DNA of 48,360 nt from CANMUM01 sp965263365 (GTDB lineage: Bacteria > Pseudomonadota > Alphaproteobacteria > Rhodobacterales > Rhodobacteraceae), in contig CBDHHJ010000004.1 of assembly GCA_965263365.1 (NCBI GenBank), positions 1-48,360 of the forward strand. The letters are read 5' to 3'. The notes beneath the pieces were generated by a model, which was not told the DNA's origin, made no database searches, and saw nothing but the letters and a program-made list of their open reading frames with translations. The position numbers and the translations under genes are program-made. How positions within the stretch are numbered: position 1 is the first letter of the stretch; the number at the start of each line of letters is the position of its first letter. Below are positions 16,183 through 23,870 of the stretch, piece by piece.

Positions 16183-16860
16183 ATGGAAAGCATTCAACCC
16201 TATCTTGCGGATCTTTTTTCCGTATATATTGCAATTACAATTGCTTTTACGAGCCCAGGACCTAACTTTTTAGGCATCGTTTCCAGCGCTGTTCAAAATC
16301 GAATGAACGGTGTCTTTGTGGGATTAGGAATTAGCGCGGGAACAGCAATATGGGCACTGTTTGCAGCTACTGGTATTACTGCAATTTTGGCAAAATACCC
16401 GAATGCAGCATTCGTATTGGGATTGCTTGGAGGCTTATACCTATGCTGGTTGGGTATTAAATCGCTAAGATCTGTTCGCACTACGGTTGAATTAAAAGTT
16501 GAAGATGGAGATCAGTTAGCTCCCTCTGAGCCTTTATCAAATTTAAAAAAGGGCTTACTGATTCAACTGACTAATCCCAAAACCGCACTGTTTTGGTTGG
16601 CAATTACATCATTGGTAGTTTCTCCAGAATCTCCAGCGATTGTAATATTCTTGTTAGTAACTGGCTGTTTTTTTATAGCTGTTATTTGGCATATATTGTT
16701 GGCATTGGTTTTTTCATCGGGGCCCGCTCGAAAATCATACCTGCGCTTTAAGCCTATAATCTCAACAATTTTTGGTTTGCTTTTTGTAGCATTTGGCCTT
16801 CGCCTAGTTTTTTCAAACTTTGCTTGGTTTTTAAACTCAATCACGGATAAAGTCGTGTAA
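16183..16860 (+). CDS. LysE/RhtB-family exporter
   Basis: The 225-residue membrane protein has the LysE signature SPGPNFLGIV near residue 28, GLGISAGTAIW, and QLTNPKTALFW in the middle, with about six hydrophobic segments. The family exports amino acids and analogues. The gene sits 67 bases after the dioxygenase and overlaps the following flavoenzyme (TAATG), so the exported compound is probably the amino-acid-like product of this operon. A second member of the family ends the island at 29886. Confidence 0.88.
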   Translation: MESIQPYLADLFSVYIAITIAFTSPGPNFLGIVSSAVQNRMNGVFVGLGISAGTAIWALFAATGITAILAKYPNAAFVLGLLGGLYLCWLGIKSLRSVRTTVELKVEDGDQLAPSEPLSNLKKGLLIQLTNPKTALFWLAITSLVVSPESPAIVIFLLVTGCFFIAVIWHILLALVFSSGPARKSYLRFKPIISTIFGLLFVAFGLRLVFSNFAWFLNSITDKVV

Positions 16861-17909
16861 TGAATAAAAAAGCCATTGTTGTTGGCGCAGGGATAAACGG
16901 TCTCTTGCTCACTAAAGAACTACTAGGGCGCGGATGGAGTGTGACTGTTTGTGATGCTGGCCCCATACCCAATCCAAATTCGGCATCCTATGGCAGGCAT
17001 CGATTGATCCACCCGTGGAATCATCCATCAAGCAAAGTCGCACCCCAAAGTGCGAGTGAAGCGCTAATTTATTGGGAAGCAGTTTTGTCAGATATCCAGT
17101 TTAGAAGTTTCTGCAAAACCGGCGTGGCTGTTGTAAATAAGACGGAAGAGAATAGTAATCATAGCCTTAATTGTGATAGCAATGCAATTGAACTAAGTCA
17201 CCAAAAGGCCGTTGACTTAATGCCTCAGTTAAAGGGCGGAGATTTTTTTAATTTGACGTTGTATCCAAAGTTTGGGTGCTTGCTGGCAGATCAAATTCTA
17301 CAACAATTGGTACTATTCTTAGCAAAAGACGACAGGGTTTGTTTCAGACCCAATTTCAAAATATCATGGATAGATACACATTTAACATCGGTCACAGGTT
17401 CAGATGGTGAAATTGTGTATGGAGATCGCATTTTCGTCGTCGCTGGGGCAGGAACATCTTTGTTGGCAACACAAGTGGGTGTTAATTTGCCTGCAACGTC
17501 TATGAGATGTTACGTTTTGTATATCAAAGGCAAAGGTAATGAGCCTTGTAAATTTGGGACACCATGCTGGGCGTCACTAGGGTTGGAGCATGATCTTTGG
17601 GGGATGCCATCTGTCAGAGGTATTCCAGCAAAGCTGGGCTGTGGAACCATTACTCATCAGTGTGAAATTGACGCCCCATTGATGCGACAAAATGATATTG
17701 TTGAAAAGATTGTTAAGACCTACAGTGACTCATATCCTCAGTTTTTTTCTGGGAATGAATTATTTGAATTGAGATTTAATCATTGGACAATGTTTAATTT
17801 CGTGGAGCAGTTCCATGTAGTTCAAAATGTAATATTTACAGCTATATGTTCTGGGGTTGGTTTTAAGTTTGCACCTGCTGTTGTAAAGAATATTTGTGAC
17901 AGGCTATAG
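16860..17909 (+). CDS. FAD-dependent oxidoreductase, DAO/sarcosine oxidase type
   Basis: The 349-residue protein starts with the Rossmann motif VVGAGINGLLLTKELL and has the family residues SYGRHRLIHP near residue 40 and VVAGAGTSLLATQVG near residue 200, where DAO-type enzymes close the FAD site. The family oxidises C-N bonds of amines and amino acids. In s56-p1 and triacsin pathways a DAO-type enzyme cleaves the N-N-linked adduct to release a hydrazino acid. If the adduct here is built on diaminobutyrate, cleavage would return aspartate 4-semialdehyde, the substrate of the EctB-like enzyme. That cycle is inference. Confidence 0.82.
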   Translation: MNKKAIVVGAGINGLLLTKELLGRGWSVTVCDAGPIPNPNSASYGRHRLIHPWNHPSSKVAPQSASEALIYWEAVLSDIQFRSFCKTGVAVVNKTEENSNHSLNCDSNAIELSHQKAVDLMPQLKGGDFFNLTLYPKFGCLLADQILQQLVLFLAKDDRVCFRPNFKISWIDTHLTSVTGSDGEIVYGDRIFVVAGAGTSLLATQVGVNLPATSMRCYVLYIKGKGNEPCKFGTPCWASLGLEHDLWGMPSVRGIPAKLGCGTITHQCEIDAPLMRQNDIVEKIVKTYSDSYPQFFSGNELFELRFNHWTMFNFVEQFHVVQNVIFTAICSGVGFKFAPAVVKNICDRL

Positions 17910-17964
17910 AATACGCTATAAGTAGTAAATTCTCAATTTCTAAATAAATATATGCTGGGATGAA

Positions 17965-18321
17965 ATGAAAAGCTCTAAAAACTTTATCTTCGAAAATTAC
18001 AATAGTGGTTTTGTGGTCTCCGTTATGCTACGAGCTAAAGACGGTGAAGAAGACAGCGTAGCAAAACTGCTTGCTGGTCTCGTTGGGCCTACCATGGCAG
18101 AGCCGGGGGTTGAATTATTTCTACCATACAGATCTCAGGAAGATCCACGCGATTTTTTTATTTTTGAGTTGTATGTAGATGAAAAAGGCTGGCAGCTTCA
18201 TCAAAATGCAGAACATTTCAAAGAAGCAATTGCTGAGCTGGCGCCTAAACTAGATAAACGTGAGCGTATTCCCTTTATTCCCTTTATACCGCTGTCCTTG
18301 CCCCCTAAAACTGAACCATGA
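17965..18321 (+). CDS. Antibiotic biosynthesis monooxygenase (ABM)-type protein, 3' end replaced by an IS
   Basis: The 118-residue product fits the dimeric ABM/YgiN ferredoxin-like fold: VVSVMLRAKDGEEDSVAKLL, then PGVELFLPYRS, DFFIFELYVDEKGWQLH and EHFKEAI. The insertion sequence starts at 18293, so about the last nine residues (LSLPPKTEP) come from the IS end. The native C-terminus is missing, though the conserved core is complete. ABM proteins catalyse cofactor-free oxidations or act as small binding proteins in biosynthetic operons. It is the last gene before the IS and may once have been followed directly by the genes now at 22449. Confidence 0.75.
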   Translation: MKSSKNFIFENYNSGFVVSVMLRAKDGEEDSVAKLLAGLVGPTMAEPGVELFLPYRSQEDPRDFFIFELYVDEKGWQLHQNAEHFKEAIAELAPKLDKRERIPFIPFIPLSLPPKTEP

Positions 18322-18474
18322 TTTTGCTAATCTCTGTTAATTTTGACCTGCACCCTTTTGGTTGGACCACCTGTCTGGAGAATTTTCCAAGTATTTTGCA
18401 CATAGCGGGTTTTTCTCTTGGTCCATGTCACAGTTCATAAGCCTCGTGTCAAGCCCCCTTTGTTTGTGCCAATT

Positions 18475-19324
18475 TTATGGTCGTAGTTTCTGGTATTGGC
18501 GGGCCATATTGAGCGCTTGATGTGGGCGGATGTGATTGTATTCTTTGACCCAGCAATTGATCGTGACTTGCGCTTGGCTTGTGGTTTGAAACCAGTTCGC
18601 GCTTAAGATTTCATTGCGCAATGTTCCGTTGAACCTTTCATTGTATCCATTTTCCCAAGGCGACCCTGGATAAATATGAATAGGTTCGATGCCGACCCGT
18701 TTGAGCCATGTTTGGAAAGCTTCGGACACAAACTCTGATCCGTTGTCGGAACGTATATGCTCTGGCTTTCCGTGCTGGATGATGAGCGGATAAAGCGCCT
18801 CAAGAACTTCAGCTGATCCAAGCTTTGTGCCAACATGCACGGCCAATGCTTGGCGCGTGTATTCGTCTATTACGGTGAGCATTTTGTAAGATCTTCCATT
18901 GCTAAGCTTATCGTGAACGAAATCAATCGCCCAGATATGATTTTGGTATTTGGGGCGCAAGCGGATCACCGAAGCGTCTTTGTGGTATAGTCGTTTTCGC
19001 TTCTTATGACGCGCAGGCAACTGAAGCCCTCTTCACGCCATAATCGTTCCACTTTCTTGTGGTTCACCCGCCACCCTTCGGCGCGCAATAATTCGCCAAT
19101 CATGTGGTAGCCATAGCCCCCGTATTGTTTGGCCAGTCGAATAAGTTCTAGCCTGAGTGTATCATCATCACGGGGAGCGCCCTGATAGCGCATGGTTGAG
19201 CGCGCAATCCCTGTCACAGAACAGGCGCGGCTTTCGGAAACACCGAGCTTTTGGCGGGCATGAATAATAGCGCCGCGTTGATCAGAGACACTCAGGCTAT
19301 CATTGATATCGCTCAGCTTATCCG
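18475..19324 (-). pseudogene. IS3 transposase orfB (DDE integrase core), frameshifted
   Basis: The C-terminal frame (19020-18475) carries the DDE core: IWAIDFVHD, HIRSDNGSEF and SPWENGYNERF. The N-terminal part (HTH_21 region, TGIARSTMRY...GYGYHMIGELL) is in another frame that runs off into nonsense after WREEGF near 19020. One indel at about 19010-19025 would reconnect them. The N-terminal frame overlaps the end of orfA by a -1 shift, as usual in IS3 elements. The break should abolish transposition. Confidence 0.8.
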
Positions 19325-19578
19325 TGCTCGCTCCGCTCCGCGCGGGCTAAGCTTGACGGCTTTAAATAGTCGAGACTTTCCTTGAGGATAAGTTTGTCGA
19401 GCTCCAAATTGGCAACGATCTTTTTGAGCCGTTGGTTTTCCTTTTCTAAAGCCTTAAACTCCGAGAGCTTTGCTCGTCCCATACCGCCATACTTCTTGCG
19501 CCAAATATAATAGGTCTTGTCTGAAATGCCTGCGTGACGACAGGAACTCGAAACATCCATATCACTATTGCAATGCAC
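19318..19578 (-). CDS. IS3 transposase orfA
   Basis: The 86-residue product has the OrfA helix-turn-helix (CRHAGISDKTYYIWRKKYGGM) followed by a leucine-zipper-like stretch (LSEFKALEKENQRLKKIV). GTG 19578 is used as start because stops close the frame further upstream. The expected first part of the HTH domain is not clearly encoded, so orfA may also be 5'-damaged. It binds the IS ends in intact elements. Confidence 0.7.
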   Translation of the reverse strand: MHCNSDMDVSSSCRHAGISDKTYYIWRKKYGGMGRAKLSEFKALEKENQRLKKIVANLELDKLILKESLDYLKPSSLARAERSEHG

Positions 19579-19762
19579 CTCAACCTCACGGATAAAGCGC
19601 CTTCTGGGCTTCGCCCGTTTGTTCGCTCAAATCATTCACTGGATCATTCATCACTTCGTGATCCGCTCCAAACCCTCACCATATCTTTTCAGGGCCATAA
19701 TCGTCCTCCAAATTTAACAGAGTTGTAAAAAATTAATGGATCAGTTCTAAGGGACAAGGACA

Positions 19763-19958
19763 GGCGGGCTTTAAAAGCCGTGAACCAGCTAAGCTAGCGC
19801 CAAAACAACAGGTCAGACGCCGCCGTACTGGCCGCAATGCTCAGATCAATATCAAAACCACACCTGAAACGATAAAGCTCTTCACTTCCATTGCAGATGA
19901 CAAGGGCTGGGGGCTTGGCGAAACTTTCGAGCGTGCTGTGGCTTTACTTAAAAAATAG
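19763..19958 (+). pseudogene. Plasmid stability determinant, 3' fragment
   Basis: Directly behind the IS right end, an open frame without its own start encodes VRRRRTGRNAQINIK, TTPETIKLF, then WGLGETFERAVALLKK and a stop at 19956-19958. I recognise the C-terminal half of a small ribbon-helix-helix protein common on alphaproteobacterial plasmids and usually labelled a stability/partitioning determinant. The 5' half is absent from this window, so it was removed in the event that placed the IS here. Confidence 0.65.
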
Positions 19959-19983
19959 CGCAGCGAAATCAAGAACAGATAAC

Positions 19984-20298
19984 TTACTTAAACTCTTGAG
20001 GATTGCTGATAATATCCACAACGCTAAATCCTTTTTGGCGCGTGTCATAAATGCGCAAAATCCAAATCACATCCTTGTCCACATAATAGGGGATAAGGTA
20101 TTTATATTTGCGGCTCAGCTTTTCCCATACATTGGGGATTTCAGTGATGCGCCCCTTGGAAATCGATGTTGGTAAAGCTTCAATTGTCTCCAAAATATCT
20201 GCGACGGTATTTTGTAAAGCTTGCTCAGAAAGCTCACCATAATACGCGCGCAAATTGACCAAATCAGCCATGGCCGAACGGGTATATTGAATTTGCAT
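19984..20298 (-). CDS. ParE/RelE-family toxin
   Basis: The 104-residue product has the RelE/ParE pattern: IQYTRSAMADLVNLRAYY at the start, a helical middle, LSRKYKYLIPYYVDKDVIWILRIYDTRQ as the central sheet with its Arg and Tyr, and a short end. It follows a ribbon-helix-helix antitoxin gene by two bases on the same strand. ParE-type proteins poison gyrase and RelE types cleave mRNA; sequence alone does not decide here. The module lies in the DNA that splits the biosynthetic island and may keep that segment in place. Confidence 0.8.
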   Translation of the reverse strand: MQIQYTRSAMADLVNLRAYYGELSEQALQNTVADILETIEALPTSISKGRITEIPNVWEKLSRKYKYLIPYYVDKDVIWILRIYDTRQKGFSVVDIISNPQEFK

Positions 20299-20300
20299 TT

Positions 20301-20597
20301 TTAGCGAGCTTTAGGGGTAATATCGGGAGAGGGGGCTGCAAGTTCGTTTTTGGTGCCCCATGATTTGAGCCAGGTTGAGACTTGCGCATGTGAATGCCCA
20401 TAGCCAGAATTTACTTCTTCAAGCGCGGCGTCAATTTCCTCGAGATAGTGAAGCCGATCTTGGATATAACCTTCAACGGCCTCTTGGATCACGAAAGAAC
20501 GGGAGCGGCGCGTGAGTTTCGCGAATTTATCGACTTGCGCCCGAGTTTCTTCGGAGAGCCTAATGGTGGTTGCGGGTGTTGCAGATGGCATCGACAT
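20301..20597 (-). CDS. Ribbon-helix-helix antitoxin (CopG/ParD type)
   Basis: The 98-residue protein has an N-terminal ribbon-helix-helix (ATTIRLSEETRAQVDKFAKL, then SFVIQEAVEGYI) and an extended tail that should wrap the toxin encoded two bases downstream. It should also repress the promoter upstream of 20597. Toxin and antitoxin are the usual sizes, and no lesion is seen. Confidence 0.8.
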   Translation of the reverse strand: MSMPSATPATTIRLSEETRAQVDKFAKLTRRSRSFVIQEAVEGYIQDRLHYLEEIDAALEEVNSGYGHSHAQVSTWLKSWGTKNELAAPSPDITPKAR

Positions 20598-20779
20598 AGT
20601 CCAATAAATTAGAATATAGGTGAATACATTGTATTTTATTATAGATACTCAGTCAAGTAATTTAAAAAGAACAAACAGAAAACATTACTTTCAAGCGCAA
20701 AATAGGGTAATAAAGCAGAGAGCATGGCACATCATATAGCATATGTGCGCCCAAAACCGTACAAAAAACAGGCATCATA

Positions 20780-21368
20780 ATGGTTACAACGACACAACAG
20801 ATTGGCAGGAAGGCAGCGGCTTCGATACTACACGCCCCGCGAACAGCAAAAGAAATTGGCCGTCCGCTAAATATTGCTGTAACTATAAACTATTGGGAAT
20901 TTGGTGTTAAAGGTGATCGAATCTTTGATGAGTTTAGTATCCTGAGAGATAGGTGGTTTCGAATATGGTCGCGGTATTCTCCAAAAAACCATGGAATAAA
21001 AAATGGCGTTCCAGCATACGCTTATGTACATGAAGCTCCAGATAAACTAGCGCATACACATTGGTTACTTCATGTACACGAAGACAATGTTAAAAGGTTT
21101 GAGCAAAAAATCGTAGATTGGTTAAAAAAGCGCTACAACATGAAAGCAATCCCTAGTGGGGCGCTTGAAATAAAAGAAGCCTATAATCCAGAAGGGTTTA
21201 AGAAGTATATGGTAAAAGGGCTTGACCAACATTTTGCAATGTTATGGAATATAAAACACGTCTATCAAGGTGAAATTGATAAGCGTCGTGCAGACACGCC
21301 GTAATCTCGGCTCTGCTGTGAGGGAACCGCTAAAGAGGGCTTACAAACAACAAAAATGCGCGGCGTGA
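20780..21368 (+). pseudogene. HUH-type (rolling-circle Rep-like) protein, frameshifted near its end
   Basis: The open frame 20780-21304 encodes 174 residues with AHTHWLLHVHED, a His-x-His motif between hydrophobic residues as in HUH nucleases, then FKKYMVKGLD with the Tyr and Lys typical of the following helix. Related alphaproteobacterial proteins end with a GKR-x-G-x-SRNLG pattern. Here the frame stops at 21304 after DKRRADTP, but the adjacent frame reads RRNLGSAVREPLKRAYK and ends at 21368. One indel near 21290-21300 has therefore cut off the tail. The nuclease core is intact, so partial function is possible. It precedes an integrase on the opposite strand. Confidence 0.6.
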
Positions 21369-21375
21369 GAAATCG

Positions 21376-22011
21376 TTACATCCGCCACTTCCTCGCAACA
21401 TCCAGCGTTTCGAGTTCTTCGACTCCAAGGTAATTTTGCGTGGTCGTGATTTGCGCATGGCCTAGAATGTTTTGACATACGCGGATATTTTTGGTGTTTT
21501 CGTAAATATAGGCTGGGCGGGTGCGTCTGAGGGAATGCGTGCCGTATAGCTCAGAATTAAGCCCAATCGCACCAACCCAAATTTTCACCAAGCCTTGGTA
21601 GGCTCGCTCCGAAATATGCCCCACGCGCGTACTGAGCACCCGTGGCGGACGTGCGCGGGTGAATAGATAGTCATGCGGGTTTTTGTCTTCTTCGGTGATC
21701 AGCTCGCGCAAGAGCTGGTGCGTGTAGGGGATAGGTTCAAAGGTGATTGTTGCGCCCGTGCTATCCTTGGTTTTGCTCGGGGTCACACTTATGCGCTCTT
21801 TCACCGCACCATCTTCCCAAACATCCATAACCCGCAAGCGCACCAAATCATGGGCGCGAAGCGAGCTGTCTATGGCGAGCGAGAAGAGGGCGCGATCACG
21901 CGCCGTTCCAATGGAGACAAGAACCGTGCGGATCGCTTGAACTTGTTCGTAGCTAAGATGCTTTTTGCGACCTGTGAGCGTTGATTTTTTGCGTGGCTTT
22001 TGAGGCTTCAT
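21376..22011 (-). CDS. Tyrosine recombinase/integrase
   Basis: The 211-residue protein is essentially a catalytic domain. It has Arg52 in DSSLRAHDLVRL, a beta-hairpin Lys region (TPSKTKDS), His159-x-x-Arg162 in GTHSLRRT, His185 in ILGHAQI and Tyr194 in TQNYLGV. The N-terminal arm is short and basic, with no separate SAM-like domain. Short integrases like this often resolve plasmid multimers or shuttle cassettes. A decayed relative lies at 8504-8976. Both have AGCTATARTAT repeats upstream, which may be their sites. It lies in the DNA between the two halves of the biosynthetic island. Confidence 0.88.
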   Translation of the reverse strand: MKPQKPRKKSTLTGRKKHLSYEQVQAIRTVLVSIGTARDRALFSLAIDSSLRAHDLVRLRVMDVWEDGAVKERISVTPSKTKDSTGATITFEPIPYTHQLLRELITEEDKNPHDYLFTRARPPRVLSTRVGHISERAYQGLVKIWVGAIGLNSELYGTHSLRRTRPAYIYENTKNIRVCQNILGHAQITTTQNYLGVEELETLDVARKWRM

Positions 22012-22448
22012 ATTTGCGTTTTAACTTCCGATATATCGATATTGTAGTCAAAAACGGAAGCTATGCAAATCAGAAAAACACAAAAGCCTTATTTTAAAGG
22101 ACGGGGCAGGGTAAGTTTACTTCTGGTTTTATCCAGAAACGGAAGTAAGCGAGCAGCTCTCAGGCTCAAAAGTTTGCAATAGCTTTTGTGCCTATTTTGG
22201 TGCGAAGCTATAGCTTAACCGAACCGATTTCTTCCGCATCTAAAAAACCATTATTTTACAAAGAGATAGAGCAGGAGGCATAGTATGGCTTATAACCATA
22301 AGCTATAGTATGTGTTTTTGGACCTTAAAAGTCAACAATACGGGATTTTACAGCAATAAAACAAATATTGTTTAATAAGGAAAAAATAATGCTTGCAATA
22401 TTATGATTCTGAATATTTAATTGGACAAGGGTATTGTGGAGGTTTGCG
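22012..22448. other. Intergenic region with repeats upstream of the integrase
   Basis: No gene is seen in these 437 bases. They hold an inverted repeat at 22122-22138 (TTCTGG/CCAGAA with an outer TTACTTC/GAAGTAA pair to 22147), the palindrome AAGCTATAGCTT near 22206, and the repeat at 22292-22311 shared with 8992-9128. The right part is AT-rich and should contain the promoter of the operon starting at 22449. Confidence 0.5.
22292..22311 (+). repeat. Copy of the candidate recombinase site
   Basis: ATAACCATAAGCTATAGTA (22292-22310) matches 8992-9011 read leftward, apart from one extra base and one C/T change. The 12-mer AAGCTATAGTAT (22300-22311) is identical to 9117-9128. Both loci lie upstream of an integrase-family gene. 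Confidence 0.5.
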
Positions 22449-23147
22449 GTGTACTTTCAACATTCGGATAGATTAAAAAAAGCCTTTCCCAATTTAAGGG
22501 CGTTTGTGGGTAGTTTCTCGGGTGCAATAGATGCTGATTATAGTCAGCTTGATGTGCAGAGTGATTTGCTCAAGCTTTATCCGATGGTTAGTGAACAAAA
22601 TTTGGGGCAGCTACCAGCAATTCAATCGTGGCGCAGAGTATATTCCCAAATGGGACTAAAGCCCACCCAATATCGATGCGCTTCCGAGTCTTTATTGCGT
22701 CGATTTAAAAAGGATGGTTCACTACCCAGGCTTCATCCATTCGTCGATTATTGCAATTTTATCTCGGTTCGAACTGGAATTCCGATCGCTATTTTTGATA
22801 CAAATAAAATTCAAGGCGGTATAGTTGTGGGCTTCGCGGACGGTGTAGAAACGTATCAAGATTTTAATGGCGCAAATGAAACACCAGAGATCGGTGAGGT
22901 TATTTTTAAAGATGAAATCAATCGAGCCCACTCACGAAGGTGGGTTTATCGGCAAAGCAAACATTCTATCGTTCAAAAAGATACTGATAGCGTATTAATT
23001 GTTGCTGAAGCTCATCATGCCGAAGCCGCAATCGATTTAGCCAAAATCCAGGAACAAATCTTGGACTTCGCTGATCGCGTAAATTTAAATTCGCATGATC
23101 ACCATCTTCTTGACAGTGATTCTTGTTGTTGTGTTACTTTTGAGTAA
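22449..23147 (+). CDS. B3/B4 tRNA-binding-domain protein
   Basis: The 232-residue product resembles free-standing B3/B4 domains (PF03483), the editing-domain fold of phenylalanyl-tRNA synthetase beta chains: SWRRVYSQMGLKPTQYRCASESLLRRF, LVDYCNFISVRTGIPIAIFD and GGIVVGFADG. GTG 22449 is chosen because GGAGG (22438-22442) lies six bases upstream. Free-standing members are thought to hydrolyse or bind misacylated tRNA. As first gene of an operon next to genes for an amino-acid-like metabolite, it could remove mischarged tRNA, a self-protection role that is inference. It ends in an unusual CCC cysteine run (SDSCCCVTFE). Confidence 0.7.
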   Translation: MYFQHSDRLKKAFPNLRAFVGSFSGAIDADYSQLDVQSDLLKLYPMVSEQNLGQLPAIQSWRRVYSQMGLKPTQYRCASESLLRRFKKDGSLPRLHPFVDYCNFISVRTGIPIAIFDTNKIQGGIVVGFADGVETYQDFNGANETPEIGEVIFKDEINRAHSRRWVYRQSKHSIVQKDTDSVLIVAEAHHAEAAIDLAKIQEQILDFADRVNLNSHDHHLLDSDSCCCVTFE

Positions 23148-23186
23148 AGTTAGAACAAGGATTTAACTTTTTTGTGGGGTAAAAAA

Positions 23187-23870
23187 ATGAATCCAGGTGT
23201 AGAAAATGAACTTAAAATTCAGCTTGATAGGATAAATGCGGAGATAGCGTTTGCCTTAAAGGCTGCTAAACGGCACTCAGGCGAAACAACGCTAATTGCT
23301 GTTTCTAAGACCGTTGACTCAGATAAAATAGAGAGTGCAATTGTTTCAGGGCAAACAATTTTTGGTGAAAATCGAGTCAATGAAGCGAAGAAGAAGTGGC
23401 CAGATTTACTGAATAGATTTCCTAATGTTGAGCTTCATTTGCTTGGTTCTTTACAATCAAATAAAGTTCGTGATGCTGTAAAGTTGTTTGATGTTATTCA
23501 ATCAGTGGATCGAATTAGTATCGCCGAAGCCATTGCGAAAGAGGTTGAAAAGCAAGCTAAACAAGTAAAAATATTTATTCAGGTAAACACTGGCCAAGAG
23601 CCTCAGAAGGGCGGAGTAGAGTTTGATGAGCTTTCAGCGCTTATTGGAAAATGTAAGCAGTTGGGTTTAAATGTTGTCGGCTTGATGTGCATTCCAGCTG
23701 CATTAAAAGACCCGGATCCAGATTTTAGAGCTCTAGCTCAAGCAGGACGACAGTTTTTGTTGCCAAACTTGTCTATGGGAATGAGTGGTGACTTCAAGAA
23801 GGCAATAAGCTGTGGTTCTACACACGTTCGTGTAGGCACTGCAATTTTTGGATCTCGAGCTTACAAATAA
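23187..23870 (+). CDS. PLP homeostasis protein (YggS/PLPBP family)
   Basis: The 227-residue alanine-racemase-fold protein has the PLP lysine in IAVSKTVDSDKI, FGENRVNEA, HLLGSLQSNKVRDAV, FIQVNTGQEPQKGGV, the MGMSGDFKKAI phosphate loop and STHVRVGTAIFG at the end. The family carries PLP and balances B6 vitamers without catalysing a reaction. ATG 23187 has GGGG about seven bases upstream. The next gene starts directly after its stop. A PLP carrier next to pdxH in an island predicted to make a hydrazine suggests defence against PLP trapping; that link is inference. Confidence 0.9.
   Translation: MNPGVENELKIQLDRINAEIAFALKAAKRHSGETTLIAVSKTVDSDKIESAIVSGQTIFGENRVNEAKKKWPDLLNRFPNVELHLLGSLQSNKVRDAVKLFDVIQSVDRISIAEAIAKEVEKQAKQVKIFIQVNTGQEPQKGGVEFDELSALIGKCKQLGLNVVGLMCIPAALKDPDPDFRALAQAGRQFLLPNLSMGMSGDFKKAISCGSTHVRVGTAIFGSRAYK

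Larger units (their letters stand above)
18293..19762 (-). mobile_element. IS3-family insertion sequence, 1470 bp
   Basis: The left end begins TGTCCTTGCCCCCTAAAACT at 18293. The right end, read leftward from 19762, begins TGTCCTTGTCCCTTAGAACT. The similarity continues inward (CTCTGTTAA), so these are terminal inverted repeats. Inside lie orfA and a frameshifted orfB. Flanking bases do not match (ccgc on the left, ggcg on the right), so no target duplication is visible and the flanks come from two different genes. The element therefore probably sits at a rearrangement or deletion junction. With orfB broken it should not move by itself. Confidence 0.85.
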
